From NCBI GenBank assembly GCA_947630085.1, contig CANRGP010000004.1:1-51627 (forward strand): a DNA stretch of 51,627 bases, in the 5' to 3' direction. Position 1 is the first letter of the stretch. Every line of letters starts with the position of its first letter. A program made the position numbers and the translations under genes. Below the pieces are notes generated by a model that had not been told where the DNA came from, did not search any database, and worked only from the letters and a program-made list of their open reading frames with translations. This stretch comes from an uncultured Lachnospiraceae bacterium. GTDB taxonomy: Bacteria > Bacillota > Clostridia > Lachnospirales > Lachnospiraceae. This document shows positions 33,090 to 41,524 of the stretch, piece by piece.

Positions 33090-33811
33090 CGCTTCAGATC
33101 GGCAACCTCCTGTTCCGTAAGCTCCCGGTACTGCCCCGGCTTCAACTTCTCATCCAGAGTAAGGGAGCCCATGGAGATCCTCTTTAAATAGACCACCCTG
33201 CATCCCAGCGTCTCGAACATCCGCTTGATCTGGTGGAATTTCCCCTCGCGGACGGTCACGATCACATGGGTCTCGTCCGTCGGCTCCCGGTCCGAAAGGA
33301 TCTCGAGCCGAGCCGGGAGCAGAGGCGTGCCGTCGTTCAGCACAAGCCCCGCTGAGATTCTCTCCGCCGCGTCGCCGGGAAGCTGTCCCTGTATCCGCGC
33401 GTAATAGCGCTTGTCTACGTGTTTTTTCGGAGACAGGAGACGGTGCGCAAGCTCTCCGTCATTGGTAATCAGAAGAAGCCCCTCCGTATCGATATCCAGG
33501 CGGCCCACCGGAAACAGATCGTTTCGTTTCTTTTTGTCGATCAGATCCAGGACCGTCCCGTGCCGTCCGTCCTCCGTAGCCGAAACCACTCCCTGCGGCT
33601 TATTCAGCATATAATACTCATAGCGCACATACTCGATCCTGCGGCCGTCATAATATATCTCCTGCCTGTACGGATCGATCTTTATGTCGGCTTTTTCCAC
33701 CACGGTCCCGTCCACCCGGATCCGCCCCTGTCTGGCGTCTTCCCGGATCCGGCTTCGGGAACCGACTCCCATCTCCCCCAGGAATTTATCCAGACGGATC
33801 ATTTCTTTCAT
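33086..33811 (-). CDS. RsuA-family pseudouridine synthase (RluB/RsuA type)
   Basis: A 241-residue RsuA-family enzyme that converts a uridine in rRNA to pseudouridine. An N-terminal S4 domain (IRLDKFLGEMGVGSRSRIREDARQGRIRVDG) precedes the catalytic block FPVGRLDIDTEGLLLITNDG with the conserved Asp. FHQIKRMFETLGCRVVYLKRISMG follows, as typical. The start MKEMIRLDKF shares one base with the stop of the methyltransferase gene upstream (TGATG). The site modified (16S U516 or a 23S position) cannot be decided. Confidence 0.93.
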   Translation of the reverse strand: MKEMIRLDKFLGEMGVGSRSRIREDARQGRIRVDGTVVEKADIKIDPYRQEIYYDGRRIEYVRYEYYMLNKPQGVVSATEDGRHGTVLDLIDKKKRNDLFPVGRLDIDTEGLLLITNDGELAHRLLSPKKHVDKRYYARIQGQLPGDAAERISAGLVLNDGTPLLPARLEILSDREPTDETHVIVTVREGKFHQIKRMFETLGCRVVYLKRISMGSLTLDEKLKPGQYRELTEQEVADLKR

Positions 33812-35178
33812 CACAACCACCGCCATCCCGGATAATATTTGTTTTTCAGTGTCCGCCCGCATCCTCTGGCAAATCCGAGGCCGAACCCGTCCGCGCACAC
33901 AAGAACCCATCCGTCCGCGTCCGCTTCCCCGTCCCCCAAAAAGACCGTCTCTCCCTTCAGATAGCGGATCACCCGCTCATCGTCGAAAGAAAAGGAAACG
34001 GAATTCGCATAGGAGTCCGCGCCCAGCACCATGGCTAACGCCTGGGACGGCTCGAATCTCCCGTTCTTTACGGAGCCCGCAAGAAGTCCCGTCCTCAGAT
34101 ACCGAAGGCCATTCGGGAGGACAGCGTCCTTCGGGAGATAGTACACGCATCCCCCGCGGAAAAGGAACCGGCTTTCTTCCCATGGAAGCGACGTATTTGC
34201 GAGGAAATCCCGGCACACGGCGGGGCACTCCCCCTGACCCGGGATCCCGCGGACGTATCCGGGCTCCGGATCCTCCGGCGCTTCATCCGGGCCGCCGTCT
34301 GTCTTTTTCCTCAAGAGAGCCGCAAAATGCCCTTCGCCCCGCAGTCTGTGCGGGTACATCCGAATACATCCGGGAAGCCCGATCCCGTCCTCCGCTCCCG
34401 GAAACTTCTCAAGCGGGACCAGTTCCATCTCCCGGTTTTCCGCAAGCAGGCTGCGGACGGCTTCCTCGTTTTCCGTCTCCGAAAATGTACAGGTGGAATA
34501 GAGAAGATATCCGCCGCCCTTAAGCATTCCGGCGGCTCGCTTCAGAAGATCCCTCTGGATCGGAGCATAATGCTCCGGCCCCTTCTCCTCCCATGCCTTT
34601 ATCATGTCCGGATCCTTCCGGAACATTCCCTCTCCGGAGCAGGGGGCATCCACCAGGATCTTATCAAAATAGCCTGTCCAGAAACGCTCCAGCCTCTCCG
34701 GCGGCTCGCTCACAACACAGATATTGGGGATCCCGAAGCGCTCCAGGTTCTTTAAAAGGCCCTTCGCCCTGGAACTGCTTATATCATTGGCGACAAGAAC
34801 CCCCTCGCCTCTGAGCCTTGCCCCCAGCTCGGTGCTCTTTCCGCCGGGCGCGGCGCACAGATCCAGGACACGGTCCCCCGGCTCCACGGGAAGCAGAGCG
34901 GCAGGGGCCATCGCGCTGGGCTCCTGAAGGTAATAGAGTCCCGCAAAATATCCGGGATTGCGGGACATCCGCTCTCCCCGCAGATAAAAGCCGTTGTCCG
35001 TCCACGGCACTCTGTCGTCCGGAAGCCCCAACGCATCCCGGGCCTGATCCGGCGTCCATTTCAGCGTATTGACCCGCAGGCCGGTCTCTCCCGGTTTTTC
35101 GCAGTCTGACAGATATTCTTTATATTCCTGGCCCAGAAGCCGGCGCATCCGGGCGGTAAAACGGGAGGGCAGCTCCAT
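33811..35178 (-). CDS. RsmF/RsmB-family rRNA cytosine-C5 methyltransferase
   Basis: A 455-residue NOL1/NOP2/sun-family m5C methyltransferase. The SAM-binding part is VLDLCAAPGGKSTEL (about residue 105). The two family cysteines are in DAPCSGEGMFRKDPD and YSTCTFSETENEEAV. The C-terminal about 150 residues form an RNA-binding domain as in RsmF/YebU, ending KNKYYPGWRWL. The start MELPSRF follows AAAGGAG by 11 bases; a 19-codon open extension is not family-like. It lies 76 bases after the M23 peptidase gene and overlaps the next gene by one base. Confidence 0.92.
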   Translation of the reverse strand: MELPSRFTARMRRLLGQEYKEYLSDCEKPGETGLRVNTLKWTPDQARDALGLPDDRVPWTDNGFYLRGERMSRNPGYFAGLYYLQEPSAMAPAALLPVEPGDRVLDLCAAPGGKSTELGARLRGEGVLVANDISSSRAKGLLKNLERFGIPNICVVSEPPERLERFWTGYFDKILVDAPCSGEGMFRKDPDMIKAWEEKGPEHYAPIQRDLLKRAAGMLKGGGYLLYSTCTFSETENEEAVRSLLAENREMELVPLEKFPGAEDGIGLPGCIRMYPHRLRGEGHFAALLRKKTDGGPDEAPEDPEPGYVRGIPGQGECPAVCRDFLANTSLPWEESRFLFRGGCVYYLPKDAVLPNGLRYLRTGLLAGSVKNGRFEPSQALAMVLGADSYANSVSFSFDDERVIRYLKGETVFLGDGEADADGWVLVCADGFGLGFARGCGRTLKNKYYPGWRWL

Positions 35179-35254
35179 GTCGCATCTTGCTCCTTTGTAT
35201 GGACCGGTTATTCCGTCTTTTCCATATCTTATCACACTTTCTTATTTTCTGGAA

Positions 35255-36097
35255 TCAGAAATCGTATTTCAGGCGATATTTTTCCAGATACCGCAGGATC
35301 CAGTAGGGATTTATACTCAGTTCGTCGTAATGATCGGTCCTCAGGTACAACCCTATATGCAGGTGGACGGAAAAATTGCCGGTGGTACCCGGCACGGCGG
35401 AATATCCGCTGTCGCCCATGAATCCCAGAAGCTCCCCGGCCGAAACGCTGTCCCCCTCCTTCCACTCCCTGGAATATCCGTACAAATGTGCATAATAGAG
35501 ATACAGTCCGGACGGGGACCGGATCCCCAGGCGCCATCCGCCCTGCTCCAGCCATCCGGCCTTCTCCACCACGCCGTCGCTGATGCTGACCACCGGGTAA
35601 GATCCTCTCTCCAGGTTTTCTCCCATAATGTCACAGCCTTCATGTCCCCGGTCGCCTCCGTAAGTGCGTCTGTCCATCCATCCGTTCTCAAAGGTCACAT
35701 CCGGCGTCCCCGCCCGGATGCTTTCCGGGACCGGGAAGAAGCGCAGATCCTGAAATATGGATGTATAGACGCCCCGCAGCTTCCGGTATTCCGCCGGACG
35801 TCTCTGCAGAAGGAGAAATACATCCGGATCCGCGGCCCCTCCCTCGCCGGCCGCCGCGCTCCGCGCGTCGTCTTCCCCCGCATCCCGCATATCATACTCC
35901 CATCGGATCATGGAGGCCGTCAGCCCATCCATATCCAGCCCGTCCAGAGCGGCCACCGCCTCGCCGAGGTTCATGGCGCGGAAGGCTTCCTCCTCCGCGG
36001 TATAGGCATGGAGCTGATAAAAATCCGGATTTTCGAGGAGATATGTACGCAAACATACATTGACAAAAGCAAGGAGAAGAATCAGCAGGATCCTCAT
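35255..36097 (-). CDS. membrane-anchored M23 peptidase (lysostaphin-type)
   Basis: A 280-residue exported peptidase. The N-terminus (MRILLILLLAFVNVCL) is a signal peptide or anchor. The C-terminal about 130 residues are an M23 domain with GDRGHEGCDIMG (His and Asp zinc ligands), the glycine-rich loop and SVHLHIGLY (HxH). Such enzymes cut peptide cross-links in peptidoglycan; some clostridial versions act in sporulation. A linker with acidic residues joins the parts. It is first in a nine-gene operon otherwise devoted to RNA modification, HAD/SDR enzymes and RecU, and it diverges from ylbJ. Confidence 0.88.
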   Translation of the reverse strand: MRILLILLLAFVNVCLRTYLLENPDFYQLHAYTAEEEAFRAMNLGEAVAALDGLDMDGLTASMIRWEYDMRDAGEDDARSAAAGEGGAADPDVFLLLQRRPAEYRKLRGVYTSIFQDLRFFPVPESIRAGTPDVTFENGWMDRRTYGGDRGHEGCDIMGENLERGSYPVVSISDGVVEKAGWLEQGGWRLGIRSPSGLYLYYAHLYGYSREWKEGDSVSAGELLGFMGDSGYSAVPGTTGNFSVHLHIGLYLRTDHYDELSINPYWILRYLEKYRLKYDF

Positions 36098-36120
36098 ATA
36101 CGTTCCTCATTGCCACATAT

Positions 36121-36149
36121 ATTATACAAATCCATTGTATTCCGGTGAA
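36121..36149 (-). promoter_or_regulatory. possible promoter of the M23-rsmF-rluA-recU operon
   Basis: Minus-strand consensus TATAAT (36126-36121) with a weaker TTCACC (36149-36144) 17 bases upstream. The -35 box overlaps the start region of the divergent ylbJ gene. Confidence 0.45.
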
Positions 36150-36150
36150 A

Positions 36151-37155
36151 ATGAAAAAATCCATCCTCCGCCTCGGATCGGCAGCCTGTCTTCTTCTTCT
36201 CCTGCTGCGTCCCTCTCTGGCTTTTTCCGGAGCCAGGAGGGGGCTCCTGTTATGGTCCAGCACGGTGCTTCCGACCCTTCTTCCCTTTATGATCTGTTCC
36301 AACGCGGTCGTGGCTTCGGGAGCGCTTCCCCTCATCATGCGGCCTTTCCGCCCTGTGCTCCGCCGCTTCCTTCATCTGTCGGAAGACGGAGGCTATGTGC
36401 TTGTGTCCGGGCTGCTCTGCGGATACCCCATGGGGGCGAAGACCTGCTCCGAATTTCTGGAACAGGGGCGCATCGGCCCCAGGCAGGCCCGCCGGCTTCT
36501 GGCGATCAGCAACCATCCCAGCCCCATGTTCGTGCTGGGCTTCCTGTACGCCAATCTGACGCCCTCCTTTCCCATAGGACGTATGCTTCTCATACTCTAT
36601 CTTCCCGTGCTCATACTGGCCCCCGCGGCGCGAAAGATCTACGGCGGAGAAGAAAAAAGGGGGCTGCCGGACAATGACTCCCGCCTCCTGGCCGCGCAGA
36701 TACAGCCCCGCCCGGAAAGCCGCCGTCCCCGCGGCTCTGCCGCTTCGGAAGAAGAAGCGGGCTTTGACCGGATGATGATGTCCTCTATCCGGATCATGGT
36801 CCGGATCGGCGGCTATATCATGCTGTTTTCCATTCTGGCCGAATGGATCCGGCAGATTCCCTTCCTTCCGGACCGCGTCTCAGCCGTCCTCCTCGGACTT
36901 TGTGAGATCACCACCGGGATCCCGGAAATTTCCCGTGCCTTTTCCGGCACCTGTCAGGGACTGGTCCTGGCCGCCGTCACTGCCTTCGGCGGGCTCTCGG
37001 GGATCTTCCAGACCCGTAGCGTGATCCGGACACAAAAAAATGCCGGATTGTCCGTCCGGCATTATGTTCTGTGGAAAGCGGCCCATTCGGCCGTCACGCT
37101 CATTCTTGGTATTGTCCTGAGTAGCCTGCGTCCGTATCTTCCGCCTGTTCCGTAG
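36151..37155 (+). CDS. ylbJ: YlbJ-like sporulation integral membrane protein
   Basis: A 334-residue polytopic protein of the YlbJ/nucleoside-recognition (Gate) type, linked to spore formation in Bacillus. Features are the hydrophobic N-terminus, LLLWSSTVLPTLLPFMICSNAVV in two stretches, LLCGYPMGAKTCSEFLEQGRI, AISNHPSPMFVLGFL and a second Gate-like half (MMSSIRIMVRIGGYIMLFSIL, TTGIPEIS). A charged linker of about 45 residues separates the halves. ATG at 36151 has only a weak GGTG nearby; GTG at 36145 is also possible. As in Bacillus, ylbJ neighbours rsmD and coaD (ylbH, ylbI). Its 3' end overlaps the convergent coiled-coil gene by 56 bases. Confidence 0.82.
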   Translation: MKKSILRLGSAACLLLLLLRPSLAFSGARRGLLLWSSTVLPTLLPFMICSNAVVASGALPLIMRPFRPVLRRFLHLSEDGGYVLVSGLLCGYPMGAKTCSEFLEQGRIGPRQARRLLAISNHPSPMFVLGFLYANLTPSFPIGRMLLILYLPVLILAPAARKIYGGEEKRGLPDNDSRLLAAQIQPRPESRRPRGSAASEEEAGFDRMMMSSIRIMVRIGGYIMLFSILAEWIRQIPFLPDRVSAVLLGLCEITTGIPEISRAFSGTCQGLVLAAVTAFGGLSGIFQTRSVIRTQKNAGLSVRHYVLWKAAHSAVTLILGIVLSSLRPYLPPVP

Positions 37156-37699
37156 GCTGTCCGGCAGGAAGATTCAGTTCGTTCCGGTTGGTGGATACAA
37201 GATCGTAGCTGTTCTGCATGGACATGACAAACGATTCAAAACGGCTCTGGGAGGTTTCCACCGCATGGGCAATGATCCCCTGAATGTTTTTCAGGCACTC
37301 GTCCGTATACTGGATCGCTCCCTGACGGATGTTGTTGGCATCGTTGACCGCCGCATCCACCAGTGCCTGCGCCTGCCGGTTCGCCTCATCCACGATCTGC
37401 TTGGCGGCCGCATAAGCGCTCTGCGTGATCTCGTGTTCGTTGACCATCTCGTTGGTCTGGTTGCGGGCCTCCTCAAGCATCGCGTCCGCCTGTGTGCGGG
37501 CTTCGCTGAGAATAGCGTCCTGGTTGCTGATGATCTTCTGGTACTTCTTGATCTCCTCGGGGACCCTCATGCGGAGCTCCACCAAAAGCTCCACCAGCTC
37601 CTCGCGGTTGACCATGATCTTATTGTTGGAAAACGGCGACGCCTTGCAGGACTCTACATACTCCTCGATCTCTTCGATCAGCTGCTCGATCTTGCTCAT
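37100..37699 (-). CDS. coiled-coil protein (DivIVA/V-ATPase-subunit-H-like)
   Basis: A 199-residue, strongly helical and acidic protein without a signal peptide. It starts MSKIEQLIEEIEEYVESCKASPFSNNKIMVNREELVELL in two segments. A long heptad-like stretch rich in Ala, Glu, Gln and Asn follows (about residues 60-150), and the tail is disordered and Gln/Glu-rich. Similar clostridial proteins are annotated as V-type ATPase subunit H-like or DivIVA-like by coiled-coil similarity only. It follows coaD by 23 bases, so it belongs to rsmD-coaD. A scaffold or division role is possible but unproven. Confidence 0.8.
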   Translation of the reverse strand: MSKIEQLIEEIEEYVESCKASPFSNNKIMVNREELVELLVELRMRVPEEIKKYQKIISNQDAILSEARTQADAMLEEARNQTNEMVNEHEITQSAYAAAKQIVDEANRQAQALVDAAVNDANNIRQGAIQYTDECLKNIQGIIAHAVETSQSRFESFVMSMQNSYDLVSTNRNELNLPAGQPTEQAEDTDAGYSGQYQE

Positions 37700-37722
37700 G
37701 ATACTTACTATCCCCCTTCTTT

Positions 37723-38205
37723 TTATCTCTCCGCAAGTTTCCTTCTGATCTGCCCGGCAACAAACGGATGAACAAATGCGCTGATATCGCCTCCGTACAT
37801 GGCGATCTCTTTTACAATGCTGGAACTCAGATATGAATATTTCAGATTCGTGGTCAGAAATATGGTGTCCACCTCCGGCGCGATGACCCTGTTGGTCTGC
37901 GCCAGCTGGAGTTCATATTCAAAATCGGTCACAGCGCGCAGACCGCGGATGATCACGTCCGCATGATACAGGCGCACAAAATCCACCAGAAGCCCGCTGA
38001 AGCTGCATACCTCCACGTTCGGATAGTCTTTTGTTATCTCCAATAACATATTAACACGTTCTTCTACAGAAAACAACGGCGTTTTTGAATTATTGTTCAG
38101 AACCCCCACCACTACCCGGTCCATGATCTGGCTGCTTCTCTTGATGATATCCGAATGGCCCAGGGTGACGGGGTCAAAGCTCCCCGGATAAACGGCAACT
38201 GCCAT
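37723..38205 (-). CDS. coaD: phosphopantetheine adenylyltransferase
   Basis: Adds AMP to 4'-phosphopantetheine, the penultimate step of coenzyme A synthesis. The 160-residue enzyme has the nucleotidyltransferase motif [16 protein letters not shown] (TxGH), [21 protein letters not shown], and the second motif [13 protein letters not shown] (SSxxVK). RBS and ATG at 38205 lie 8 bases behind rsmD, the same order as ylbH-ylbI in Bacillus. Confidence 0.98.
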   Translation of the reverse strand: MAVAVYPGSFDPVTLGHSDIIKRSSQIMDRVVVGVLNNNSKTPLFSVEERVNMLLEITKDYPNVEVCSFSGLLVDFVRLYHADVIIRGLRAVTDFEYELQLAQTNRVIAPEVDTIFLTTNLKYSYLSSSIVKEIAMYGGDISAFVHPFVAGQIRRKLAER

Positions 38206-38213
38206 ATTCTCTC

Positions 38214-38774
38214 CTATTCCGCACTCTTCCTCAGAAAAATATGCTTGTTTGTCTTATAATTTTTAATCCGCAGCGTCTGATACCCCAGCTCTTCCGTGTA
38301 GGAAAGCTCCGTCTCCAGGGCTGCTTCCACGATGATCAGCGTCTGTGCGTCCGCCAGGCAGGAATCCGCCAGGTATTCCAGAGTCTTCCGTTCAAGCTCT
38401 CTGCGGTAAGGAGGATCCATAAAGATGATCCCGAAAGGCTCCGTCCGGCCTTCCAGCCGCGCAAGCCCCCCTGTAATGTCGCAGACCAGCACCCTGGCGG
38501 ATTCTTCCAGGTGCGTGGTCTTAAGATTTTGACGGATACACGCGGCGGCTCTGGGATTCTTCTCGATAAACGCCGCCCAGGACGCGCCTCGGCTCAGGGC
38601 CTCGATCCCAATGCCTCCGCTCCCGGCAAAGCAGTCCAGAAAGCTTCTTCCCGCCACATCCTCACGGATCATGTTGAAAAGGGTCTCCTTGATCCGGTCT
38701 GTCGTAGGGCGGGTATCCGTCCCTTCCAATGTCTTAAGATTGAGTCTTCTGGCGCTCCCGGCTATCACACGCAT
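38214..38774 (-). CDS. rsmD: 16S rRNA (guanine-N2-)-methyltransferase RsmD
   Basis: Methylates G966 (E. coli numbering) in 16S rRNA. The 186-residue enzyme begins [18 protein letters not shown] with [16 protein letters not shown]. It shows the SAM loop [20 protein letters not shown] and the catalytic FMDPPYRRE. It heads the rsmD-coaD-coiled-coil operon behind its own promoter. Confidence 0.96.
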   Translation of the reverse strand: MRVIAGSARRLNLKTLEGTDTRPTTDRIKETLFNMIREDVAGRSFLDCFAGSGGIGIEALSRGASWAAFIEKNPRAAACIRQNLKTTHLEESARVLVCDITGGLARLEGRTEPFGIIFMDPPYRRELERKTLEYLADSCLADAQTLIIVEAALETELSYTEELGYQTLRIKNYKTNKHIFLRKSAE

Positions 38775-38801
38775 CGCATCATTTCTCCTTATATCTTTAT
38801 T

Positions 38802-38830
38802 AGTATAATATGAAAACCTCGGTCAGACAA
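38802..38830 (-). promoter_or_regulatory. sigma-A promoter of rsmD-coaD
   Basis: Minus-strand TTGTCT (38830-38825), 17-base spacer, TATACT (38807-38802), 28 bases before the rsmD start. Confidence 0.62.
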
Positions 38831-38875
38831 GTATTTTATAGTAAAAATATGACAGTTCGCACAGAAGATGCCAGT

Positions 38876-38902
38876 GTATTATTTTTTAGTGGACACATAA
38901 TA
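38876..38902 (+). promoter_or_regulatory. possible sigma-G/F-type promoter of the spore protein gene
   Basis: CATAATA (38896-38902) fits a sigma-G-type -10 box. GTATT (38876-38880) is a poor -35 at slightly short spacing. Forespore expression is expected for the gene, but this site is tentative. Confidence 0.35.
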
Positions 38903-38951
38903 GCATTGTAACACGAAAACAACATCATCAGATGAGAAGGAGGCGTTTACA

Positions 38952-39155
38952 ATGTCAGGAACTTCTAACAACACGAACGTACCGGAAGCCAGAGAGGCTA
39001 TGGACAAGTTCAAAATGGAAGTGGCGAATGAGATCGGCGTTCCGCTGACCAATGGCTATAACGGCAACTTGACTTCTGCTCAGAACGGTTCTGTCGGCGG
39101 CTATATGGTCAAGAAGATGATCGAGGCCCAGGAGAAGCAGATGGCAGGCAAGTAA
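38952..39155 (+). CDS. alpha/beta-type small acid-soluble spore protein
   Basis: A 67-residue DNA-binding spore protein that coats forespore DNA and protects it from UV and heat. It matches the family core: PEAREAMDKFKMEVANEIGV (including the germination protease site around MEVANE) and GYNGNLTSAQNGSVGGYMVKKMIE. A very strong RBS, AGAAGGAGGCG, precedes the ATG. Canonical LTSRQNGSVGG here reads LTSAQNGSVGG, a mild change. Shows that the organism makes endospores. Confidence 0.95.
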   Translation: MSGTSNNTNVPEAREAMDKFKMEVANEIGVPLTNGYNGNLTSAQNGSVGGYMVKKMIEAQEKQMAGK

Positions 39156-39156
39156 A

Positions 39157-39260
39157 CTGCCGCAAAACGGCAGGATTTTCAGACAGATGATCCTGCGATA
39201 AGGAAGAAGCCGTTGTTTCATGGATCCAACAAGAATCCATGAGGCAGCGGCTTCTTTTCC
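39157..39260 (+). terminator. tandem terminators after the spore protein gene
   Basis: First, CTGCCG/CGGCAG with a 5-base loop then GATTTTC (39157-39179), two bases after the stop. Second, a much longer stem of about 19 pairs with small bulges (39206-39254) closing on GCTTCTTTTCC. The remaining bases to recG (to 39393) hold only minor hairpins and no gene. Confidence 0.78.
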
Positions 39261-39393
39261 GTATGTCAGGAAGCCGAGAAACGGGCGCGGCCTGCGCGTT
39301 TTTACTATGAAAAGAGAGCCGCGGAACGGGAGCGCTCCGCACCTGTCTTTTTCCTCGCCGAATACATTTTCTTATAAAATGAAAAACGGTCCG

Positions 39394-41448
39394 TCACAGG
39401 CTCAGGCTTCCATAGCTCTTCTGCAGATATTCGGAAAGTCTTTCGCGCAGTCCCAGGTTCTCCTCCTTCTCCAGCCCCGGATCCTCCGCAAGAAGCCTGT
39501 CGGCTTCCCGCGCCGCGTCCCCGAGGATCGCCGCGTCCGTGAAGATATCCGCAAGGCGGAATTCCATATCGCCGCTCTGGCGGACCCCGAAGAGATCTCC
39601 GGGCCCGCGGAGCTTCAGATCCTCCGAGGCAATATAAAATCCGTCGTTCGATCGGTTCAGTATGTCAAGGCGCTTCCGGGTTTCCTCCCTGCCGCCGCTG
39701 TTGACCATGATGCAGTAGGACTGAAAGCGTCCCCGGCCTACACGCCCCCGAAGCTGATGGAGCTGGGCCAGGCCGAAGCGTTCGGCATTTTCGATCATCA
39801 TGACAGTGGCGTTCGGAACGTCGACCCCTACCTCCACCACCGTTGTGGATACGAGGATCCGGATCTCTCCCGACAGGAACTCTTCCATGATCTCTGTCTT
39901 TTCTCTGCCCTTCATCTTTCCGTGCAGATATTCCACGCGGATGCCCGGGAGCTTCTCCCGAAGCATTTTGGTATAGTCGACCACGTTCTCCGCGTCCATC
40001 AGCTCGCTCTCCTCCACCAGCGGACAGATCACATATGCCTGGCGGCCCTCCGCCACCTGTCCCGCGATGAATTCATATGCCTTCGGGCGATATTCCGCGC
40101 CCACGACGCAGTTCCTGACAGGCAGGCGGTTCGCCGGCATCTCGTCGATAACGGAAATGTCCAGATCGCCGTACAGGATGATCGCCAGCGTACGGGGAAT
40201 GGGCGTAGCGCTCATGACCAGCACATGGGGATCGCGGCCCTTTTCTCCCAGTCTCTCCCTTTGTCCCACTCCGAAGCGGTGCTGCTCGTCCGTGATCACC
40301 AGGGCAAGGTTGTCATAGATCACGCTCTCCTGGATCAGGGCATGGGTCCCTATGACGATGTCCGCCTCATGATTCAGGATCCGCTCCCTCGCCAGGCGTT
40401 TTTCTTTGGCCGTCATGGCTCCCGTGATCAGCACCGCCTTCCACGGGACGCCGAGCGATTCGAACATCCGGCTTATTTTTTCATAATGCTGCCTTGCCAG
40501 GACCTCCGTCGGGGCCATCAGAGCCCCCTGGAAACCGTTGGCGGCGGCGCTGGCCAGGGCAAGAACGGCCACTATGGTCTTTCCCGATCCCACGTCGCCC
40601 TGGATCAGCCGGTTCATGACCGTTTCCCCTCCCATATCCTTCTGAATGTCCCGGAAAGCCCGAAGCTGGGCGCCCGTCAGGCGGTAGGGCAGCTGTTCGA
40701 TCAATTCCTCCACCTCCGGCTTCTCTTCCATCCGGCAGGCGTTCGGCCGGTCCGCCCGTTTTTCCTTTAATCCGCGCACGGCCAGGATAAACAGAAGGAA
40801 TTCATCAAAGACAAGCCGCTTCCTGGCAAGCAGGAGATCCTGACGGTCCGCCGGGAAATGAATATGTTCAACGGCGAAATTATATTCGGAGAGCTCGTAT
40901 CTTCTCCGGATCGCCTCCGGCAGATACTCCTTCTCCAGCCTCCGCATATCCAGCGCCTGAGCCACCGCCCTGGATATGGCCTTGTTTCCGAGCCCTCTGG
41001 TCTGGGCATAGACCGGCTGCATGGCGGACATGATCTGCCGGTATCCCTCTTCCGTATAGATCTCCGGCTGCTCCATGGTCAGGCGGTTGTTCTTCCTCAC
41101 CACTCTCCCGTAAAACACATGGTGCGTCCCCGCCTGCAGCCCGTTTTTTACATACGGCATATTGTACCAGACCAGCTGGATGCTTCGCGATCCGTCCTTC
41201 AGAGAAGCGGTCACGATCTGCATATGGCTGAATCGGCGAAGGGAAGCGTCTTTCAGCAGAGTGCCCTCCACCGCCAGCACACGGTCTTCCCTGACTTCCC
41301 CAAGAGGCACAGGCTCGCCGTATGCACGGTAATCTCTGGGGTAGTAGCGGATCAGGTCCTCCACCGTAAAGATTCCCAGTTTCTCAAATAATTTTCCGGT
41401 TTTCTCTCCTATCCCCTTCAGAGAACGAACGGGCTGCTGATTTTCCAT
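39394..41448 (-). CDS. recG: ATP-dependent DNA helicase RecG
   Basis: Branch-migrating helicase that remodels stalled forks and Holliday junctions. The 684-residue protein has an N-terminal helix-hairpin-helix and OB wedge domain (LKGIGEKTGKLFEKLGI, residues 9-25). Superfamily-2 motifs are GDVGSGKTIVAVLA (Walker A), ITDEQHRFGVGQRE (DEQH), MSATPIPRTLA and HQLRGRVGRG. The only usable start, ATG at 41448, lies 10 bases past a strong terminator hairpin and has no clear Shine-Dalgarno sequence. It follows asp23-fakA on the same strand. Confidence 0.97.
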   Translation of the reverse strand: MENQQPVRSLKGIGEKTGKLFEKLGIFTVEDLIRYYPRDYRAYGEPVPLGEVREDRVLAVEGTLLKDASLRRFSHMQIVTASLKDGSRSIQLVWYNMPYVKNGLQAGTHHVFYGRVVRKNNRLTMEQPEIYTEEGYRQIMSAMQPVYAQTRGLGNKAISRAVAQALDMRRLEKEYLPEAIRRRYELSEYNFAVEHIHFPADRQDLLLARKRLVFDEFLLFILAVRGLKEKRADRPNACRMEEKPEVEELIEQLPYRLTGAQLRAFRDIQKDMGGETVMNRLIQGDVGSGKTIVAVLALASAAANGFQGALMAPTEVLARQHYEKISRMFESLGVPWKAVLITGAMTAKEKRLARERILNHEADIVIGTHALIQESVIYDNLALVITDEQHRFGVGQRERLGEKGRDPHVLVMSATPIPRTLAIILYGDLDISVIDEMPANRLPVRNCVVGAEYRPKAYEFIAGQVAEGRQAYVICPLVEESELMDAENVVDYTKMLREKLPGIRVEYLHGKMKGREKTEIMEEFLSGEIRILVSTTVVEVGVDVPNATVMMIENAERFGLAQLHQLRGRVGRGRFQSYCIMVNSGGREETRKRLDILNRSNDGFYIASEDLKLRGPGDLFGVRQSGDMEFRLADIFTDAAILGDAAREADRLLAEDPGLEKEENLGLRERLSEYLQKSYGSLSL

Positions 41449-41458
41449 GATGACCGAA

Positions 41459-41483
41459 AAGGCGTCCGCGGTACGGACGCCTT
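41459..41483 (-). terminator. hairpin between fakA and recG
   Basis: Perfect 10-bp stem AAGGCGTCCG/CGGACGCCTT with a 5-base loop, followed on the minus strand by TTCGG. It lies 41 bases after the fakA stop and 10 bases before the recG ATG. Confidence 0.65.
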
Positions 41484-41524
41484 CTTTCCTTTCTGATTAT
41501 GCTGCTGTCCATCCAGTGCAAAAA

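Noticed and set aside
39220-40770. 516-codon plus-strand open frame opposite recG
   Set aside because: Shadow of recG: no RBS, no recognisable motif, and it starts inside the spore-protein terminator.
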